The notes beneath the pieces are model-generated. The model searched no databases, was not told the DNA's origin, and worked only from the letters and a program-made list of their open reading frames with translations. Positions 26,731 to 35,506 of a stretch of 64,000 nucleotides of DNA are shown here, piece after piece. Source of the DNA: Luteibacter sp. UNC138MFCol5.1 (GTDB taxonomy: Bacteria > Pseudomonadota > Gammaproteobacteria > Xanthomonadales > Rhodanobacteraceae). The stretch is taken from positions 559,975 to 623,974 of the forward strand of contig NZ_FODZ01000003.1 of assembly GCF_900110505.1 (NCBI RefSeq), given 5' to 3'. The translations under genes and the position numbers were made by a program. Position 1 is the first letter of the stretch. The number at the start of each line of letters is the position of its first letter.

Positions 26731-28698
26731 TCAGGCGGCTTTGCGGCGGGACTGCATGCGGACGAGGCCGGTGACGTCGGCGATGAGGGCGACGGAACCG
26801 TCGGCCAGGATCGTGGCGCCGGAAATGCCCGCGACGCGGCGGTAGTTCGCCTCGAGCGATTTCACGACCGCCTGCTGCTGGCCGATCAGTTCGTCGACGA
26901 AGAGGCCGATCCGGGTGCCCTCGCCTTCCACCACGATGACGATGCCCTCGTCGACCGCGCGGCGCTGGCCGTCGCAGCCGAATACGTCGTAGAGGCGGAC
27001 GATCGGCAGCCAGTGGTCGCGGAAGCGGAAGAGCTCGCCGCCGCCGGCGACGCTACGCACGGCGTCCGGCTTCACCTGCACCGATTCCACGATGGAGACC
27101 AGCGGAACGATGTAGGTTTCGGCGCCCACGGCGGCGGTGAGGCCGTCGATGATCGCCAGCGTGAGGGGCAGCGTGATCGTGAACGTGGTGCCGCTGCCGT
27201 GCACGCTGCGGATGGCGACCGTGCCGCCGAGGTCCATGACGTTGCGGCGGACGACGTCCATGCCCACGCCACGGCCCGAGAGATCCGTGGTCGCGGCGGC
27301 GGTGGAGAAACCCGCTTCGAAGATGAGTTCGGCAACGGCGTCGTCGGACATGCCGTCGCCCGACGCGATGATGCCGCGCTGCACGGCCTTGGCGACGATG
27401 GCGTCGCGGTTCAGGCCCGCGCCATCGTCGGCCACTTCGACCACGATGGAGCCGCCACGATGGAAGGCCTCCATGCGCAGCGTGCCCGTGTCGCCCTTCC
27501 CTGCCGCGAGCCGCTTCGCGGGCACTTCGAGGCCGTGATCGATCGCGTTGCGGACGAGGTGGACGAGCGGATCGCCGATCTTCTCCAGCACGGTCTTGTC
27601 GAGCTCGGTGGTCTCGCCGCGCAGGTCGAGGACGACCTTCTTGTCGAGCTTCTGCGCCAGGTCGCGGACCAGGCGCGGGAAGCGGTTGAAGACGGTGCTG
27701 ATGGGCAGCATGCGAATGCTCATCACGCTTTCCTGCAGCTCGCGCGTGTGCCGCGACAGCTGGGCGAGGCCCTGGCGCAGCATCTCCAGCTGCGAGGCGT
27801 CCACGCCGTCGTGGAACTGGCTGAGCATCGACTGCGTGATGACCAGTTCGCCGACGAGGTTGATGAGGGTGTCGATCTTCTCGATACCCACGCGGACCGA
27901 ACTGGCCTCGCTGCTCGCCGCGACCTCGCGGACGGCGCGCGGCGAGGCGGCCGGGGCAGCCGCCGGAGCGGCGACGACGGCCGGCGCGGCGATGCGCGGC
28001 ACGATGGACAGGTCGCAGTCGCCGTCGACCCAGTCGAACACGCCTTCCACCGCCACGCGCTTCGCGCCGGCGTCGAGGCCGAGCGTCCACCCGAGGTACG
28101 ACGACGACGCGTCCATGTCGGCCAGCGAAGGCAGCTTGCTGGCGTCGCACGTCACCCGCAGCGGCCCGAGCGTCGCCAGCTCGCGGAACATGCGCGCGGG
28201 ATCGTTGCCCGTCTTGAGCAGGTAGTCGAACGGACGGAACGCGATGTCCCAGCCTTCGATCTCCTCGGCCGCGACGGGCGCCTTCGCGACGACCGGCGCG
28301 GCCGTGCCGCCCGAGACCATCGCGGACAGCTCGGCGAGCAGCGCCTGGCTCTCCGGCGTGGCGGCCGGCTGGCCGGCCATCGACAGCGCGAGCATGTCGC
28401 GCACGGTGTCGCCCGAGCGGAGCAGCAGCTCCACGACGGCCTTTTCCATCGGACGGCGGCCGCTGCGGACCTCGTCCATCAGGTTCTCGGCCACATGGGT
28501 GAAGGCCGCCACGTCGGTGAAACCGAACGTGGCCGCGCCGCCCTTGATCGAATGGGCGGCGCGGAACACGACGTTGATCAGTTCCGGATCCGTCGCGCCC
28601 TCGTCCAGCGCGAGGAGCGCCTGCTCCATGGCGTCGAGGCCATCGAGGCTTTCCTCGTGGAACGCCTTGTGGAATTGCGCCAGATCGACTTTGGACAT
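26731..28698 (-). CDS. cheA: Chemotaxis histidine kinase CheA
   Basis: 655 residues. A single Hpt domain has His49 in AAHSIKGGAATFG. A second region (about 145-240, FRPFDYLLKTGNDP and the LGWTLGLD block) replaces the classical CheY-binding P2. The dimerisation helices carry VRVGIEKIDTLINLVGELVI, the ATPase has HLVRNAIDHGLE (N box) and GRGVGMDVVRRN, and the CheW-like domain ends the protein. It phosphorylates CheY and CheB. It follows cheY by 40 bp and should share the upstream FliA promoter. Confidence 0.97.
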   Translation of the reverse strand: MSKVDLAQFHKAFHEESLDGLDAMEQALLALDEGATDPELINVVFRAAHSIKGGAATFGFTDVAAFTHVAENLMDEVRSGRRPMEKAVVELLLRSGDTVRDMLALSMAGQPAATPESQALLAELSAMVSGGTAAPVVAKAPVAAEEIEGWDIAFRPFDYLLKTGNDPARMFRELATLGPLRVTCDASKLPSLADMDASSSYLGWTLGLDAGAKRVAVEGVFDWVDGDCDLSIVPRIAAPAVVAAPAAAPAASPRAVREVAASSEASSVRVGIEKIDTLINLVGELVITQSMLSQFHDGVDASQLEMLRQGLAQLSRHTRELQESVMSIRMLPISTVFNRFPRLVRDLAQKLDKKVVLDLRGETTELDKTVLEKIGDPLVHLVRNAIDHGLEVPAKRLAAGKGDTGTLRMEAFHRGGSIVVEVADDGAGLNRDAIVAKAVQRGIIASGDGMSDDAVAELIFEAGFSTAAATTDLSGRGVGMDVVRRNVMDLGGTVAIRSVHGSGTTFTITLPLTLAIIDGLTAAVGAETYIVPLVSIVESVQVKPDAVRSVAGGGELFRFRDHWLPIVRLYDVFGCDGQRRAVDEGIVIVVEGEGTRIGLFVDELIGQQQAVVKSLEANYRRVAGISGATILADGSVALIADVTGLVRMQSRRKAA

Positions 28699-28738
28699 GA
28701 GGGTGGAGCCTTCGGTTGCCGGAACGTGGACGGGTGGA

Positions 28739-29101
28739 TCAGCCGAGCACGCGGGCGACGGTGGCCAGCAGCTGGTCGGGGTCGAACGGCTTGACCAGCC
28801 AGCCGGTCGCGCCGGCGGCCTTGCCTTCCATCTTCTTTTCCGGGTTCGACTCGGTGGTGAGCATCAGGATGGGCACGCCGCTGTAGCCGGCCATCGTGCG
28901 CATTTCGCGCACCATCGAGATGCCGTCCATCACCGGCATGTTCACGTCGGCCAGCACGAGGTCGAATTTGGCGCCGCGCGCCGTGTCGAGCGCGGCCTGG
29001 CCGTTGTCGGCCTCGTCGACGTCGTGGCCGGCGCCGCGCAGGGTGAAGGCCACCATGCTGCGCATGGAGGCCGAGTCGTCTACCGCAAGAATCTTTGCCA
29101 T
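28739..29101 (-). CDS. cheY: Chemotaxis response regulator CheY
   Basis: 120 residues, a stand-alone receiver domain. AVDDSASMRSM carries the acidic pair, Asp52 in LVLADVNMPVMDG is the phospho-acceptor, Thr of LMLTTES and Lys of GWLVKPFDP complete the active site. Phospho-CheY binds the flagellar switch. It lies between a STAS gene (10 bp) and cheA. Confidence 0.95.
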   Translation of the reverse strand: MAKILAVDDSASMRSMVAFTLRGAGHDVDEADNGQAALDTARGAKFDLVLADVNMPVMDGISMVREMRTMAGYSGVPILMLTTESNPEKKMEGKAAGATGWLVKPFDPDQLLATVARVLG

Positions 29102-29111
29102 GAGTGCACCT

Positions 29112-29429
29112 TCAGTTCACGCCGGCGTCGGCCGGCAGTTCGATCAAAGCGGTGAGGTCGAGCGCGGCGACGCCGCGGCGCAGCGTGTCGCTGACGCCGT
29201 CCCATGCGACGGGAACGCCCGCGGCGCGCGCGTCGCGCGAAAAGGCGGCAAGCACCTGGAGGCCGGCCGTGTCGATCTGGGCGACAGCGCCGGCATCGAT
29301 GCGGACCGGCTCGCCGGCCGCGAGGGCGGCGAGCAGCGTCTCGCGCAGCGCCGGGGCGGCCGCGATGCGCAGGTCGGCATCGAGCGCGACCGGCTCGCGG
29401 GGAGCGTCTTTGGGAGATTTCTTCGCCAT
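29112..29429 (-). CDS. STAS-domain protein at the head of the chemotaxis operon
   Basis: 105 residues with one STAS domain. The conserved loop reads IDTAGLQVLAAFSRDA: Thr stands where SpoIIAA-type proteins have the phosphorylated Ser. It also resembles MlaB-like lone STAS proteins, but the operon context (followed by cheY after 10 bp and preceded by a FliA promoter) argues for a role with the chemotaxis genes. No cognate kinase is seen. The start at 29429 gives a short basic N-terminus, MAKKSPKD. Confidence 0.8.
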   Translation of the reverse strand: MAKKSPKDAPREPVALDADLRIAAAPALRETLLAALAAGEPVRIDAGAVAQIDTAGLQVLAAFSRDARAAGVPVAWDGVSDTLRRGVAALDLTALIELPADAGVN

Positions 29430-29483
29430 CGTCCGTACCGTGGAGCCCCGTGGCGCACATCGCCATGGGGTCGTTCGGTGGGC

Positions 29484-29510
29484 TTATCGGCGGCGGGAAG
29501 GAAAGCTTTA
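29484..29510 (-). promoter_or_regulatory. Sigma-28 (FliA) promoter of the chemotaxis operon
   Basis: Minus strand: TAAAGCTT (29510-29503), exactly 11 bp, then GCCGATAA (29491-29484). Only one base differs from the enterobacterial FliA consensus TAAAGTTT-N11-GCCGATAA. The TAA of the -35 element is also the stop codon of queA. Transcription would begin about 45 nt before the STAS start codon. Confidence 0.88.
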
Positions 29511-30551
29511 GGCGACGGGCGTCGCGGGCTTCGGCAGGATCAGCATCGCGTCGCCGTAGGAGAAGAAGCGGTAGCGCTGCAGGACCGCGTAGCGATACGC
29601 GTCGAAGATCGCTTCCTTGCCCGCCAGGGCCGAGACGAGCATCAGCAGGGTCGACTGCGGCAGGTGGAAGTTGGTGATCAGGGCGTCGACGCTGGTGATC
29701 CTGTAGCCCGGGAAGATGAAGATCTGCGTCTCGCCCGCGAACGGCCGGAGCACGCCCTCGACCGTGGCGCTCTCCAGCGCGCGCACGACGGTGGTCCCGA
29801 CCGCCACGACCCGGCCGCCAGCCGCGCGCGTGGCGCGGATCTTCTCGACCAGGGCGGCGCCCACGTTGAGCCATTCGCGATGCATCACGTGGTCGCGGAT
29901 GTCGTCGGCGCGCATCGGCTGGAACGTGCCGGCGCCCACGTGGAGCGTGACGTAGCCCGTCTCGACGCCGCGCGCCCGGAGGCGCTCGAGCAGCTCCTCG
30001 TCGAAGTGCAGGCCGGCGGTGGGCGCGGCGACGGCGCCCGGCTCGCGCGCGAACACGGTCTGGTAGCGCTCCTTGTCCGCCTCCTCCGCGCCGCGCTCGA
30101 TGTACGGCGGCAGCGGCATCTCGCCCAGCCGCGAAAGCAGGCGCTCCAGGGGCTCGTCGCCCTCGAAGCGGAGCAGGAAGAATTCGCCCTCGCGGCCCAG
30201 CACGGTGACCATGCTGCCGTCGGCGAGCTCGATCCGTCCGCCCTCCTTGGGCTTCTTGCTGACGCCGAGCTGCGCGCGGGCCTCGTGGGCGCCCGTCACC
30301 CGCTCGATCAGGATCTCGACGGCGCCGCCGGACTCCTTGCGGCCGTAGAGGCGCGCCGGCAGCACGCGGGTGTCGTTGAACACCAGCAGGTCGCCGGGGC
30401 GGAGCATCTCGGGCAGGTCGGTGAAGCGGCGGTCCTTCTTCGTGTGCGCCTCGACATCCACCACCAGGAGGCGGCTCCCCGACCGGCGGGCGAGCGGCGC
30501 CTGCGCGATGAGTTCGGGCGGGAGGTCGAAATCGAAGTCGGATCTTTTCAC
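29508..30551 (-). CDS. queA: S-adenosylmethionine:tRNA ribosyltransferase-isomerase
   Basis: 347 residues, the standard length. The N-terminus [17 protein letters not shown], the [13 protein letters not shown] block, [12 protein letters not shown] and the C-terminal [14 protein letters not shown] are all QueA signatures. It transfers and isomerises the ribosyl part of SAM onto preQ1-modified tRNA to give epoxyqueuosine, in the pathway that ends with GluQ modification of tRNA-Asp. tgt, usually next to queA, is absent here. Its stop codon forms part of the FliA promoter of the following chemotaxis operon. Confidence 0.97.
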   Translation of the reverse strand: MKRSDFDFDLPPELIAQAPLARRSGSRLLVVDVEAHTKKDRRFTDLPEMLRPGDLLVFNDTRVLPARLYGRKESGGAVEILIERVTGAHEARAQLGVSKKPKEGGRIELADGSMVTVLGREGEFFLLRFEGDEPLERLLSRLGEMPLPPYIERGAEEADKERYQTVFAREPGAVAAPTAGLHFDEELLERLRARGVETGYVTLHVGAGTFQPMRADDIRDHVMHREWLNVGAALVEKIRATRAAGGRVVAVGTTVVRALESATVEGVLRPFAGETQIFIFPGYRITSVDALITNFHLPQSTLLMLVSALAGKEAIFDAYRYAVLQRYRFFSYGDAMLILPKPATPVA

Positions 30552-30651
30552 GGGACGGCCGGGCGGCGGAACGGTGACCGCATTATCGCCTATCGGGCGG
30601 ACTTCGGTTTCGCTCCGGCCGTTCGCGCGCTAGCGCGCTTCCCAGGCCCGT

Positions 30652-31254
30652 TCAGAGCCAGCCCTTCTGGCGGGCCAGCCGGTATGCCTCGATGCGATTG
30701 GCGGCGCCCAGCTTGCCGATGGCCTCGGACAGGTAGTTCCGCACGGTGCCGTGCGACAGGTTGAGCTGGCTGCCGATGTCGCTCGCCGAGTGCCCTTCCC
30801 CCGCCAGGCGGAGGACCTGGCGCTCGCGGTCGTTCAGCGGATCGGCGTCCGACCAGGCTTCCAGCGCCAGCTGCGGATCGATGGCGCGGCCACCCCGGTG
30901 CACGGTGCGCAGCGCGTCGGCGAGTCCTTCGGCCGGGGCGTCCTTCAGGAGGTATCCGCCCACGCCGGCGTCGAGCGCGCGGCGAAGAAAACCCGGTCGC
31001 GCGAACGTCGTCACGATGATCACCTTCACCGGCAGTTCGTGCCGGCGGATGCGCTGGGCGAGTTCGAGGCCGGTGAGTCCGGGCATCTCGATGTCGGTGA
31101 CGAGGACGTCCGGCTTCAGGCGCTGGACCTCGCGCCATGCCGCCTCGCCGTCGGCCGCGGACGCGAGCACCTCGATGTCGGACTCCAGGTTTAGCAGCGC
31201 GGATAGGGCGCCGCGCACCATCGCCTGGTCTTCGGCGAGCAGCACGCGGATCAT
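30652..31254 (-). CDS. LuxR/NarL-family response regulator (DesR-like)
   Basis: 200 residues. The receiver domain (AEDQAMVRGAL; Asp in VLVTDIEMPGLTG; Lys of GYLLKDAP) is followed by a LuxR helix-turn-helix (LNDRERQVLRLAGEGHSASD then IGSQLNLSHGTVRNYLSEA). Its ATG overlaps the stop codon of the preceding kinase gene by 4 bp, so the two are translationally coupled and almost certainly partners. It is the last gene of the ABC-kinase-kinase-regulator operon. Confidence 0.93.
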   Translation of the reverse strand: MIRVLLAEDQAMVRGALSALLNLESDIEVLASAADGEAAWREVQRLKPDVLVTDIEMPGLTGLELAQRIRRHELPVKVIIVTTFARPGFLRRALDAGVGGYLLKDAPAEGLADALRTVHRGGRAIDPQLALEAWSDADPLNDRERQVLRLAGEGHSASDIGSQLNLSHGTVRNYLSEAIGKLGAANRIEAYRLARQKGWL

Positions 31255-32387
31255 GCGATGCGCTCCATGCGATCGGCATGGCAGGGAACATCGATGGACA
31301 GCACCGTGCCCTGTTTCGGGGGCGAATCGATCGCGAGCCGTCCCCCGATCTGACGCATGCGCTCGCGCATGCCCGAGACCCCGTTGCCGTGCGCGGCGAG
31401 TCCGCCGCAGCCGTTGTCCGTGATGCGCATCGCGAAGTCCTGCCCCTTGCGTGAAATGACGACGTGCGCCTCGGTGGCGCGCGAGTGACGATGGATGTTG
31501 GTGACCGCCTCGCGCAGGACGAGCGACAGCGTCGCCTCGGTGGCCTGCGGCAGGTCGAACCCGTCCGGCAGCTCGGTATGCAACGCGATGCCCGACGCTT
31601 CCAGCATCAGCCGGGCCGAGACGAGCTCGCTGGCGAGGTCGCCGGCGCGCAACCCGGTCACGGCGCTGCGCACTTCGGCGAGCGTGTGGCGGGCGACGCG
31701 CTCCACCTCCTCCATCTCCTGTTGCGCACGCGCGGGATCGGCGAGCGCGAGGCGCCTGGCCAGTTCCGATTTCAGCGTGATCAGCGACAGCGTATGGCCC
31801 AGCAGATCGTGCAGGTCGCGCCCGATGCGCTCGCGCTCCGCGAGCGTCGCGAGCCGGCGCACTTCCGCCTGGGACAGACGCAGCTCCGCGTCGCGCCGCG
31901 CGCCACGCACGTAGAGGAAATTGCTGAAGCCCGCGGCGAGCGACACACCGAAAACGACGAACACGTGCACCTGGGGCACATGGAACAGCATCACCCACAC
32001 CTGGGTGACGACGGTGGCGACCAGCGTACCGAGCAACCAGACGCGCGCGCGGCGGGCGTAGGCGAGCAGCGTCACGCCGATCACCACGTAGCCCACCGAC
32101 ACCGGATTGACGGGCCACAGGGTGAAGCCGAGCAGCGTGATCATCGCCGCGTTGAACGGCAGCCTCGACAATGGCGCCACATAAACGCTGACGTAGCACA
32201 CGAGGTAGACGGGAATGGAGATCAGCGTCGGCGCCATCCAGTCCCAGTCGAATCCCTTCACCGCCAGCGGCGCCTGGATGAGGGCGACCAGCCAGAACAC
32301 CTGCAGTCCGCCCTGCCAGCGCAGGTAGACCGGCGAGCGCAATCCGCCCAGCAGGGAGTCGCGGTGAGGTGGCGGCACGCGGATCAC
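31251..32387 (-). CDS. DesK-type sensor histidine kinase (second of two)
   Basis: 378 residues if the GTG at 32387 is used; its GTGA overlaps the stop of the preceding kinase. About five to six membrane helices occupy residues 20-140. A HisKA_3 segment follows with ERERIGRDLHDLLGHTLSLI (phospho-His in RDLHDLLGH), then a HATPase_c domain with EAVTNIHRHS and NGVSGMRERM. It is clearly paralogous to the upstream kinase. It ends with a 4-bp overlap onto the response regulator gene. Confidence 0.9.
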   Translation of the reverse strand: MIRVPPPHRDSLLGGLRSPVYLRWQGGLQVFWLVALIQAPLAVKGFDWDWMAPTLISIPVYLVCYVSVYVAPLSRLPFNAAMITLLGFTLWPVNPVSVGYVVIGVTLLAYARRARVWLLGTLVATVVTQVWVMLFHVPQVHVFVVFGVSLAAGFSNFLYVRGARRDAELRLSQAEVRRLATLAERERIGRDLHDLLGHTLSLITLKSELARRLALADPARAQQEMEEVERVARHTLAEVRSAVTGLRAGDLASELVSARLMLEASGIALHTELPDGFDLPQATEATLSLVLREAVTNIHRHSRATEAHVVISRKGQDFAMRITDNGCGGLAAHGNGVSGMRERMRQIGGRLAIDSPPKQGTVLSIDVPCHADRMERIA

Positions 32388-33598
32388 GACGCGAGCCTGT
32401 CGTGGGTGCCCGGCAGCACCGCGGGCTGCGGCGGCAGCGCGCGATCCTCGGGTCGCAGGGGCACCTCGATCCGCAGCGACGTCCCCTTCCCCTGGCCCGA
32501 TTCGAACGCCAGCGTTCCGCCGAGCGAACGCACGCGTTCGCGCATGCCGCAGATGCCGTTGCCTTCGTCGCCGCTGACGCCGCGGCCGTCGTCCCGCACG
32601 GTGAGGATGCAGGTGCGCGCATCCACCACGAGGCTTACCTCGGCATACGTGGCACGCGCGTGGCGATGGATGTTGGTGACGGCTTCGCGCAGGACGAGCG
32701 CCAGCTGATTGTCGATCCGCGCGGGCACCTCGGGCAGGTCGTTCGCATAGACGAACTCGATCTGCGAGCTGATCAGGAGCAGCCGCGCCGCGGCCAGTTC
32801 CGCGACGAGGCCCGAGGCGCGGATGCCCGTCACGGCGGAACGCACCTCGGCCAGCGCGTGCCGCGCCACCTGCTCCGCCTCTTCGACCTCGCGCTTCGCG
32901 GCGACCGGATCGCGATCGGCGAGACGCCGGGAAAGCTCGAGCTTCAGCGTGATCAGCGAAAGCGTATGCCCGAGCAGATCGTGCAGGTCGCGGCCGATGC
33001 GCTCGCGCTCGGCGGTCGCGGCGAGCCGACGGATCTCGTCGTGCGACAGCTTCAGTTCGACGTCGCGCTCGGCGTTGTAGCGGTAGACGACGTTGATGGT
33101 GCCGACGCCGAAGGCGATGAACGACACCGTCGCGATCGCCGCGTACGGCCAGTGCACGACGAACCAGGCGATGGCGACGAAGCCCGCGAGCACCGCCGCC
33201 ATGCTGGCCAGGCAGCGACGCGGCGCGCCGTCGAAGCCCAGCATCGCGCAGGCGTAGATGACGTAACAGCCGCCGCCACTGGCGTTGAAGCCCATCGTCG
33301 CGTAACCGAGCAACGCCACGAGGAGCGCGAGCCACGGGGCCATGGCGACGGGGCGCAGGTACGCCTGCGCGTACAGGAAGAGGAACATGGGGAACGACAA
33401 CGCCGTGGCCAGGATCCAGTACGGCCCGATGTCGTTGCGGAAGACGAGGTCACCGAAGACGTACACCGTCCACACGAGGTGGAACATGCTCGCGATGCGC
33501 AGCCTCGGCTGCCCGCGAAAGCGGCTCCACAACGAACCCGGCGCCGGCCGGAACCACGAGCGCATCGTCGACGTCCCCCCAGTGAGCCGAGCCGTCAT
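32384..33598 (-). CDS. DesK-type sensor histidine kinase (first of two)
   Basis: 404 residues. An N-terminal membrane domain (about residues 38-165) has some five helices. HisKA_3 (ERERIGRDLHDLLGHTLSLI) and HATPase_c (EAVTNIHRHARAT, NGICGMRERV) follow. An internal ATG at 33565 is a possible alternative start. Tandem duplication with the next gene is evident from near-identical phosphorylation and ATP-binding segments but divergent sensor regions. It starts 6 bp after the ABC permease stop, as part of a five-gene run. Confidence 0.9.
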   Translation of the reverse strand: MTARLTGGTSTMRSWFRPAPGSLWSRFRGQPRLRIASMFHLVWTVYVFGDLVFRNDIGPYWILATALSFPMFLFLYAQAYLRPVAMAPWLALLVALLGYATMGFNASGGGCYVIYACAMLGFDGAPRRCLASMAAVLAGFVAIAWFVVHWPYAAIATVSFIAFGVGTINVVYRYNAERDVELKLSHDEIRRLAATAERERIGRDLHDLLGHTLSLITLKLELSRRLADRDPVAAKREVEEAEQVARHALAEVRSAVTGIRASGLVAELAAARLLLISSQIEFVYANDLPEVPARIDNQLALVLREAVTNIHRHARATYAEVSLVVDARTCILTVRDDGRGVSGDEGNGICGMRERVRSLGGTLAFESGQGKGTSLRIEVPLRPEDRALPPQPAVLPGTHDRLAS

Positions 33599-33604
33599 GC
33601 TACT

Positions 33605-34384
33605 TCAACCGTGCCGACGCAGGCGACGCATCGCCAGCGTGACGAAGACGACCGTGTAGCCGGCCAGGACCGCGACATGCGGCCAGGGCGCATCCGTGCC
33701 CAGGCCGACGGCACCGAGCGCGAGCCGGTCGAGGTGATACGCCGGCCACAGCGGCGCGATCGCCTGGATCGCGGAAGGCATGATCGACAGCGGGAACCAC
33801 AGCCCGGACAGGAACGCCATCGGCAGGTACACGAGGTTGACCACGCCTGGCGCACCCTGCCCCTTGATCAGCGTGGCGATCAGCAACCCGAGCGCCGCGA
33901 ACGGCAGCACGCCCAGGACCTCCAGCAGGAAGAACGCGGCGATGCGCGGCGCGGCGAGGTGCACGCCGGCGACGAAGATCGCGAGACACAGCATGATCGC
34001 CGATACGATGGCCGCGACCAGCACCGCCATGGCCATCTTGCCGATCAGGTAGGCGCCCGGCGGCATCGGCAGCGCGCGTTTCAGCGTGAGCAGGCCGGTG
34101 TCCCGTTCGAGCGCGAGCGAGACGCCGAAACCGAACAACCCGGGCGCCATGACGCCGAACGTGCCGTACGACGCGAGCAGATAACGCGGCGCGTCCGGCC
34201 CGTTCGCGTGGCCGAGGAGGACCCCGAACATGAGGTAGAACACCGACGGGAACAGCAGCGTCGGCAGGAGGAATCCGGGATTACGCAGGTAGCGCAGGCA
34301 TTCGGCCCGCGCTTCCTCGACGTACGCGGCGACGTTGCGGCCCGCGCTCATGACAGGCGTGGCGACGCTCTCGATGGTGGTCAT
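33605..34384 (-). CDS. ABC-2 type exporter permease
   Basis: 259 residues with about six membrane helices. A cytoplasmic N-terminus (YVEEARAECLRYLRNPGFLL then PTLLFPSVFYLMFG) and ABC2_membrane-type hydrophobic pattern identify the family (drug, antibiotic or lipid exporters). It overlaps the ATPase gene by 4 bp and is followed by two sensor kinases, an arrangement in which the kinases often monitor the exporter or its substrate. Substrate unknown. Confidence 0.9.
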   Translation of the reverse strand: MTTIESVATPVMSAGRNVAAYVEEARAECLRYLRNPGFLLPTLLFPSVFYLMFGVLLGHANGPDAPRYLLASYGTFGVMAPGLFGFGVSLALERDTGLLTLKRALPMPPGAYLIGKMAMAVLVAAIVSAIMLCLAIFVAGVHLAAPRIAAFFLLEVLGVLPFAALGLLIATLIKGQGAPGVVNLVYLPMAFLSGLWFPLSIMPSAIQAIAPLWPAYHLDRLALGAVGLGTDAPWPHVAVLAGYTVVFVTLAMRRLRRHG

Positions 34385-35292
34385 GCGGCCTCCTGCACGG
34401 CGGCGGATTCGCGGGTGATTTCCTGGAACGCTTCGGCAAGGCCGGCGCGTCTCACTTCGAGTTCGGCGAGCGACGGATCGGCGTCCAGCAGACGGCGCAC
34501 GACCCCTTCGGCATCCGCGGTCGCGACGGTCAGGCGGCCCTGCTGGACGTCGACGGAGACCACTCGCGGCCAGCGCGCGACGTCGGCCGCATCCAGCGCG
34601 GTGACGCAGCGGATGCGACGCAGCGCGACGTGGGCACGCAACGCGTCGACGCTGCCTTGCGACACCACGCGCCCCTTCGCGATCACGCAGACGCGGTCGG
34701 CGAGCGCCTCGGCCTCTTCAAGGTAATGCGTCGTCAGCACCACCGCGCAACGTTCCTTCAGCATTTGCCGGATCGCCGCCCACAGGGACTGCCGCGCGTC
34801 GATGTCCATGCCGACGGTCGGTTCGTCCAGGAAAAGGATCTCCGGCCGGCCGACGATCGCCATGGCGAACTGCACGCGCCGCTGCTGTCCCCCGGACAGG
34901 GCACCGTAGCGCCGGGTCATCAGGTCGTCGACGCCGGTGATGGCGGCGCATTCCGCGATCGCGCGCGGTTCGGGGTAATAGCTCGCGGTCAGCCTGAGCA
35001 GTTCGGCCACGCGGAGCGTGTCCGGCAGGACGGCGGACTGGAGCATGACGCCGATCCGCCGCCGTGCCGCGATATCCTGCGGATCGCGACCGAAGAGCGT
35101 CACGGCCCCCGCGTCGGCGCGATGCAGACCGAGCAGCAACGCGATACTGGTGCTCTTGCCCGCGCCGTTCGGACCGAGCAGCGCCACCAGCTCGCCGCGG
35201 TGGATATCGAGGTCGATGCCGTCGAGCGCGACGATGTTCCCGTAGCGCTTGCGGACGCCGGCCAGCCTTGCGATGCACGTGTCTTGGTTCAT
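34381..35292 (-). CDS. ABC transporter ATP-binding protein
   Basis: 303 residues starting at 35292, where AAGGAGG lies 6 nt upstream; in-frame ATG-initiated extensions upstream lack such a site. Walker A is LLGPNGAGKSTS, the Q-loop is in MLQSAVLP, the signature LSGGQQRRVQFAMA, Walker B EILFLDEPTVGMD and the H-loop TTHYLEEAEA. A C-terminal regulatory extension of about 80 residues is typical of NatA/CcmA-like exporters. First gene of the exporter-kinase operon. A Clp/CRP-like site sits 72 bp upstream in the divergent promoter region. Confidence 0.95.
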   Translation of the reverse strand: MNQDTCIARLAGVRKRYGNIVALDGIDLDIHRGELVALLGPNGAGKSTSIALLLGLHRADAGAVTLFGRDPQDIAARRRIGVMLQSAVLPDTLRVAELLRLTASYYPEPRAIAECAAITGVDDLMTRRYGALSGGQQRRVQFAMAIVGRPEILFLDEPTVGMDIDARQSLWAAIRQMLKERCAVVLTTHYLEEAEALADRVCVIAKGRVVSQGSVDALRAHVALRRIRCVTALDAADVARWPRVVSVDVQQGRLTVATADAEGVVRRLLDADPSLAELEVRRAGLAEAFQEITRESAAVQEAA

Positions 35293-35363
35293 GGGCCCCT
35301 CCTTGCGTTGCAACATATTCCCGCGCAAGCCATTGGCGGCAGTCGCTTGCGTCATTGTGCGGA

Positions 35364-35379
35364 TGTGACAACCGTCACC
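35364..35379. promoter_or_regulatory. Clp/CRP-like operator, one mismatch
   Basis: TGTGA-CAACCG-TCACC matches TGTGA-N6-TCACA at nine of ten positions. It lies between the divergent exporter operon (start 35292) and the aminotransferase gene (start 35507), and could act on either. Confidence 0.6.
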
Positions 35380-35506
35380 CGGGGGTTACGCGGCCAAAAA
35401 CCGCATGCTATGCTGGGCCAATAATCCCTTTACATATAGATACTTAGCGGCCTCTTAAGGGATCGATCCAAGCCAGTGCCGCGTCATCCGGAAGAGGAGT
35501 GGGTCC

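Noticed and set aside
30625-30638. Perfect palindrome GCGCGCTAGCGCGC between queA and the response regulator gene
   Set aside because: Perfect but composed almost only of GC alternation, common in this composition; no second copy or promoter context supports an operator.
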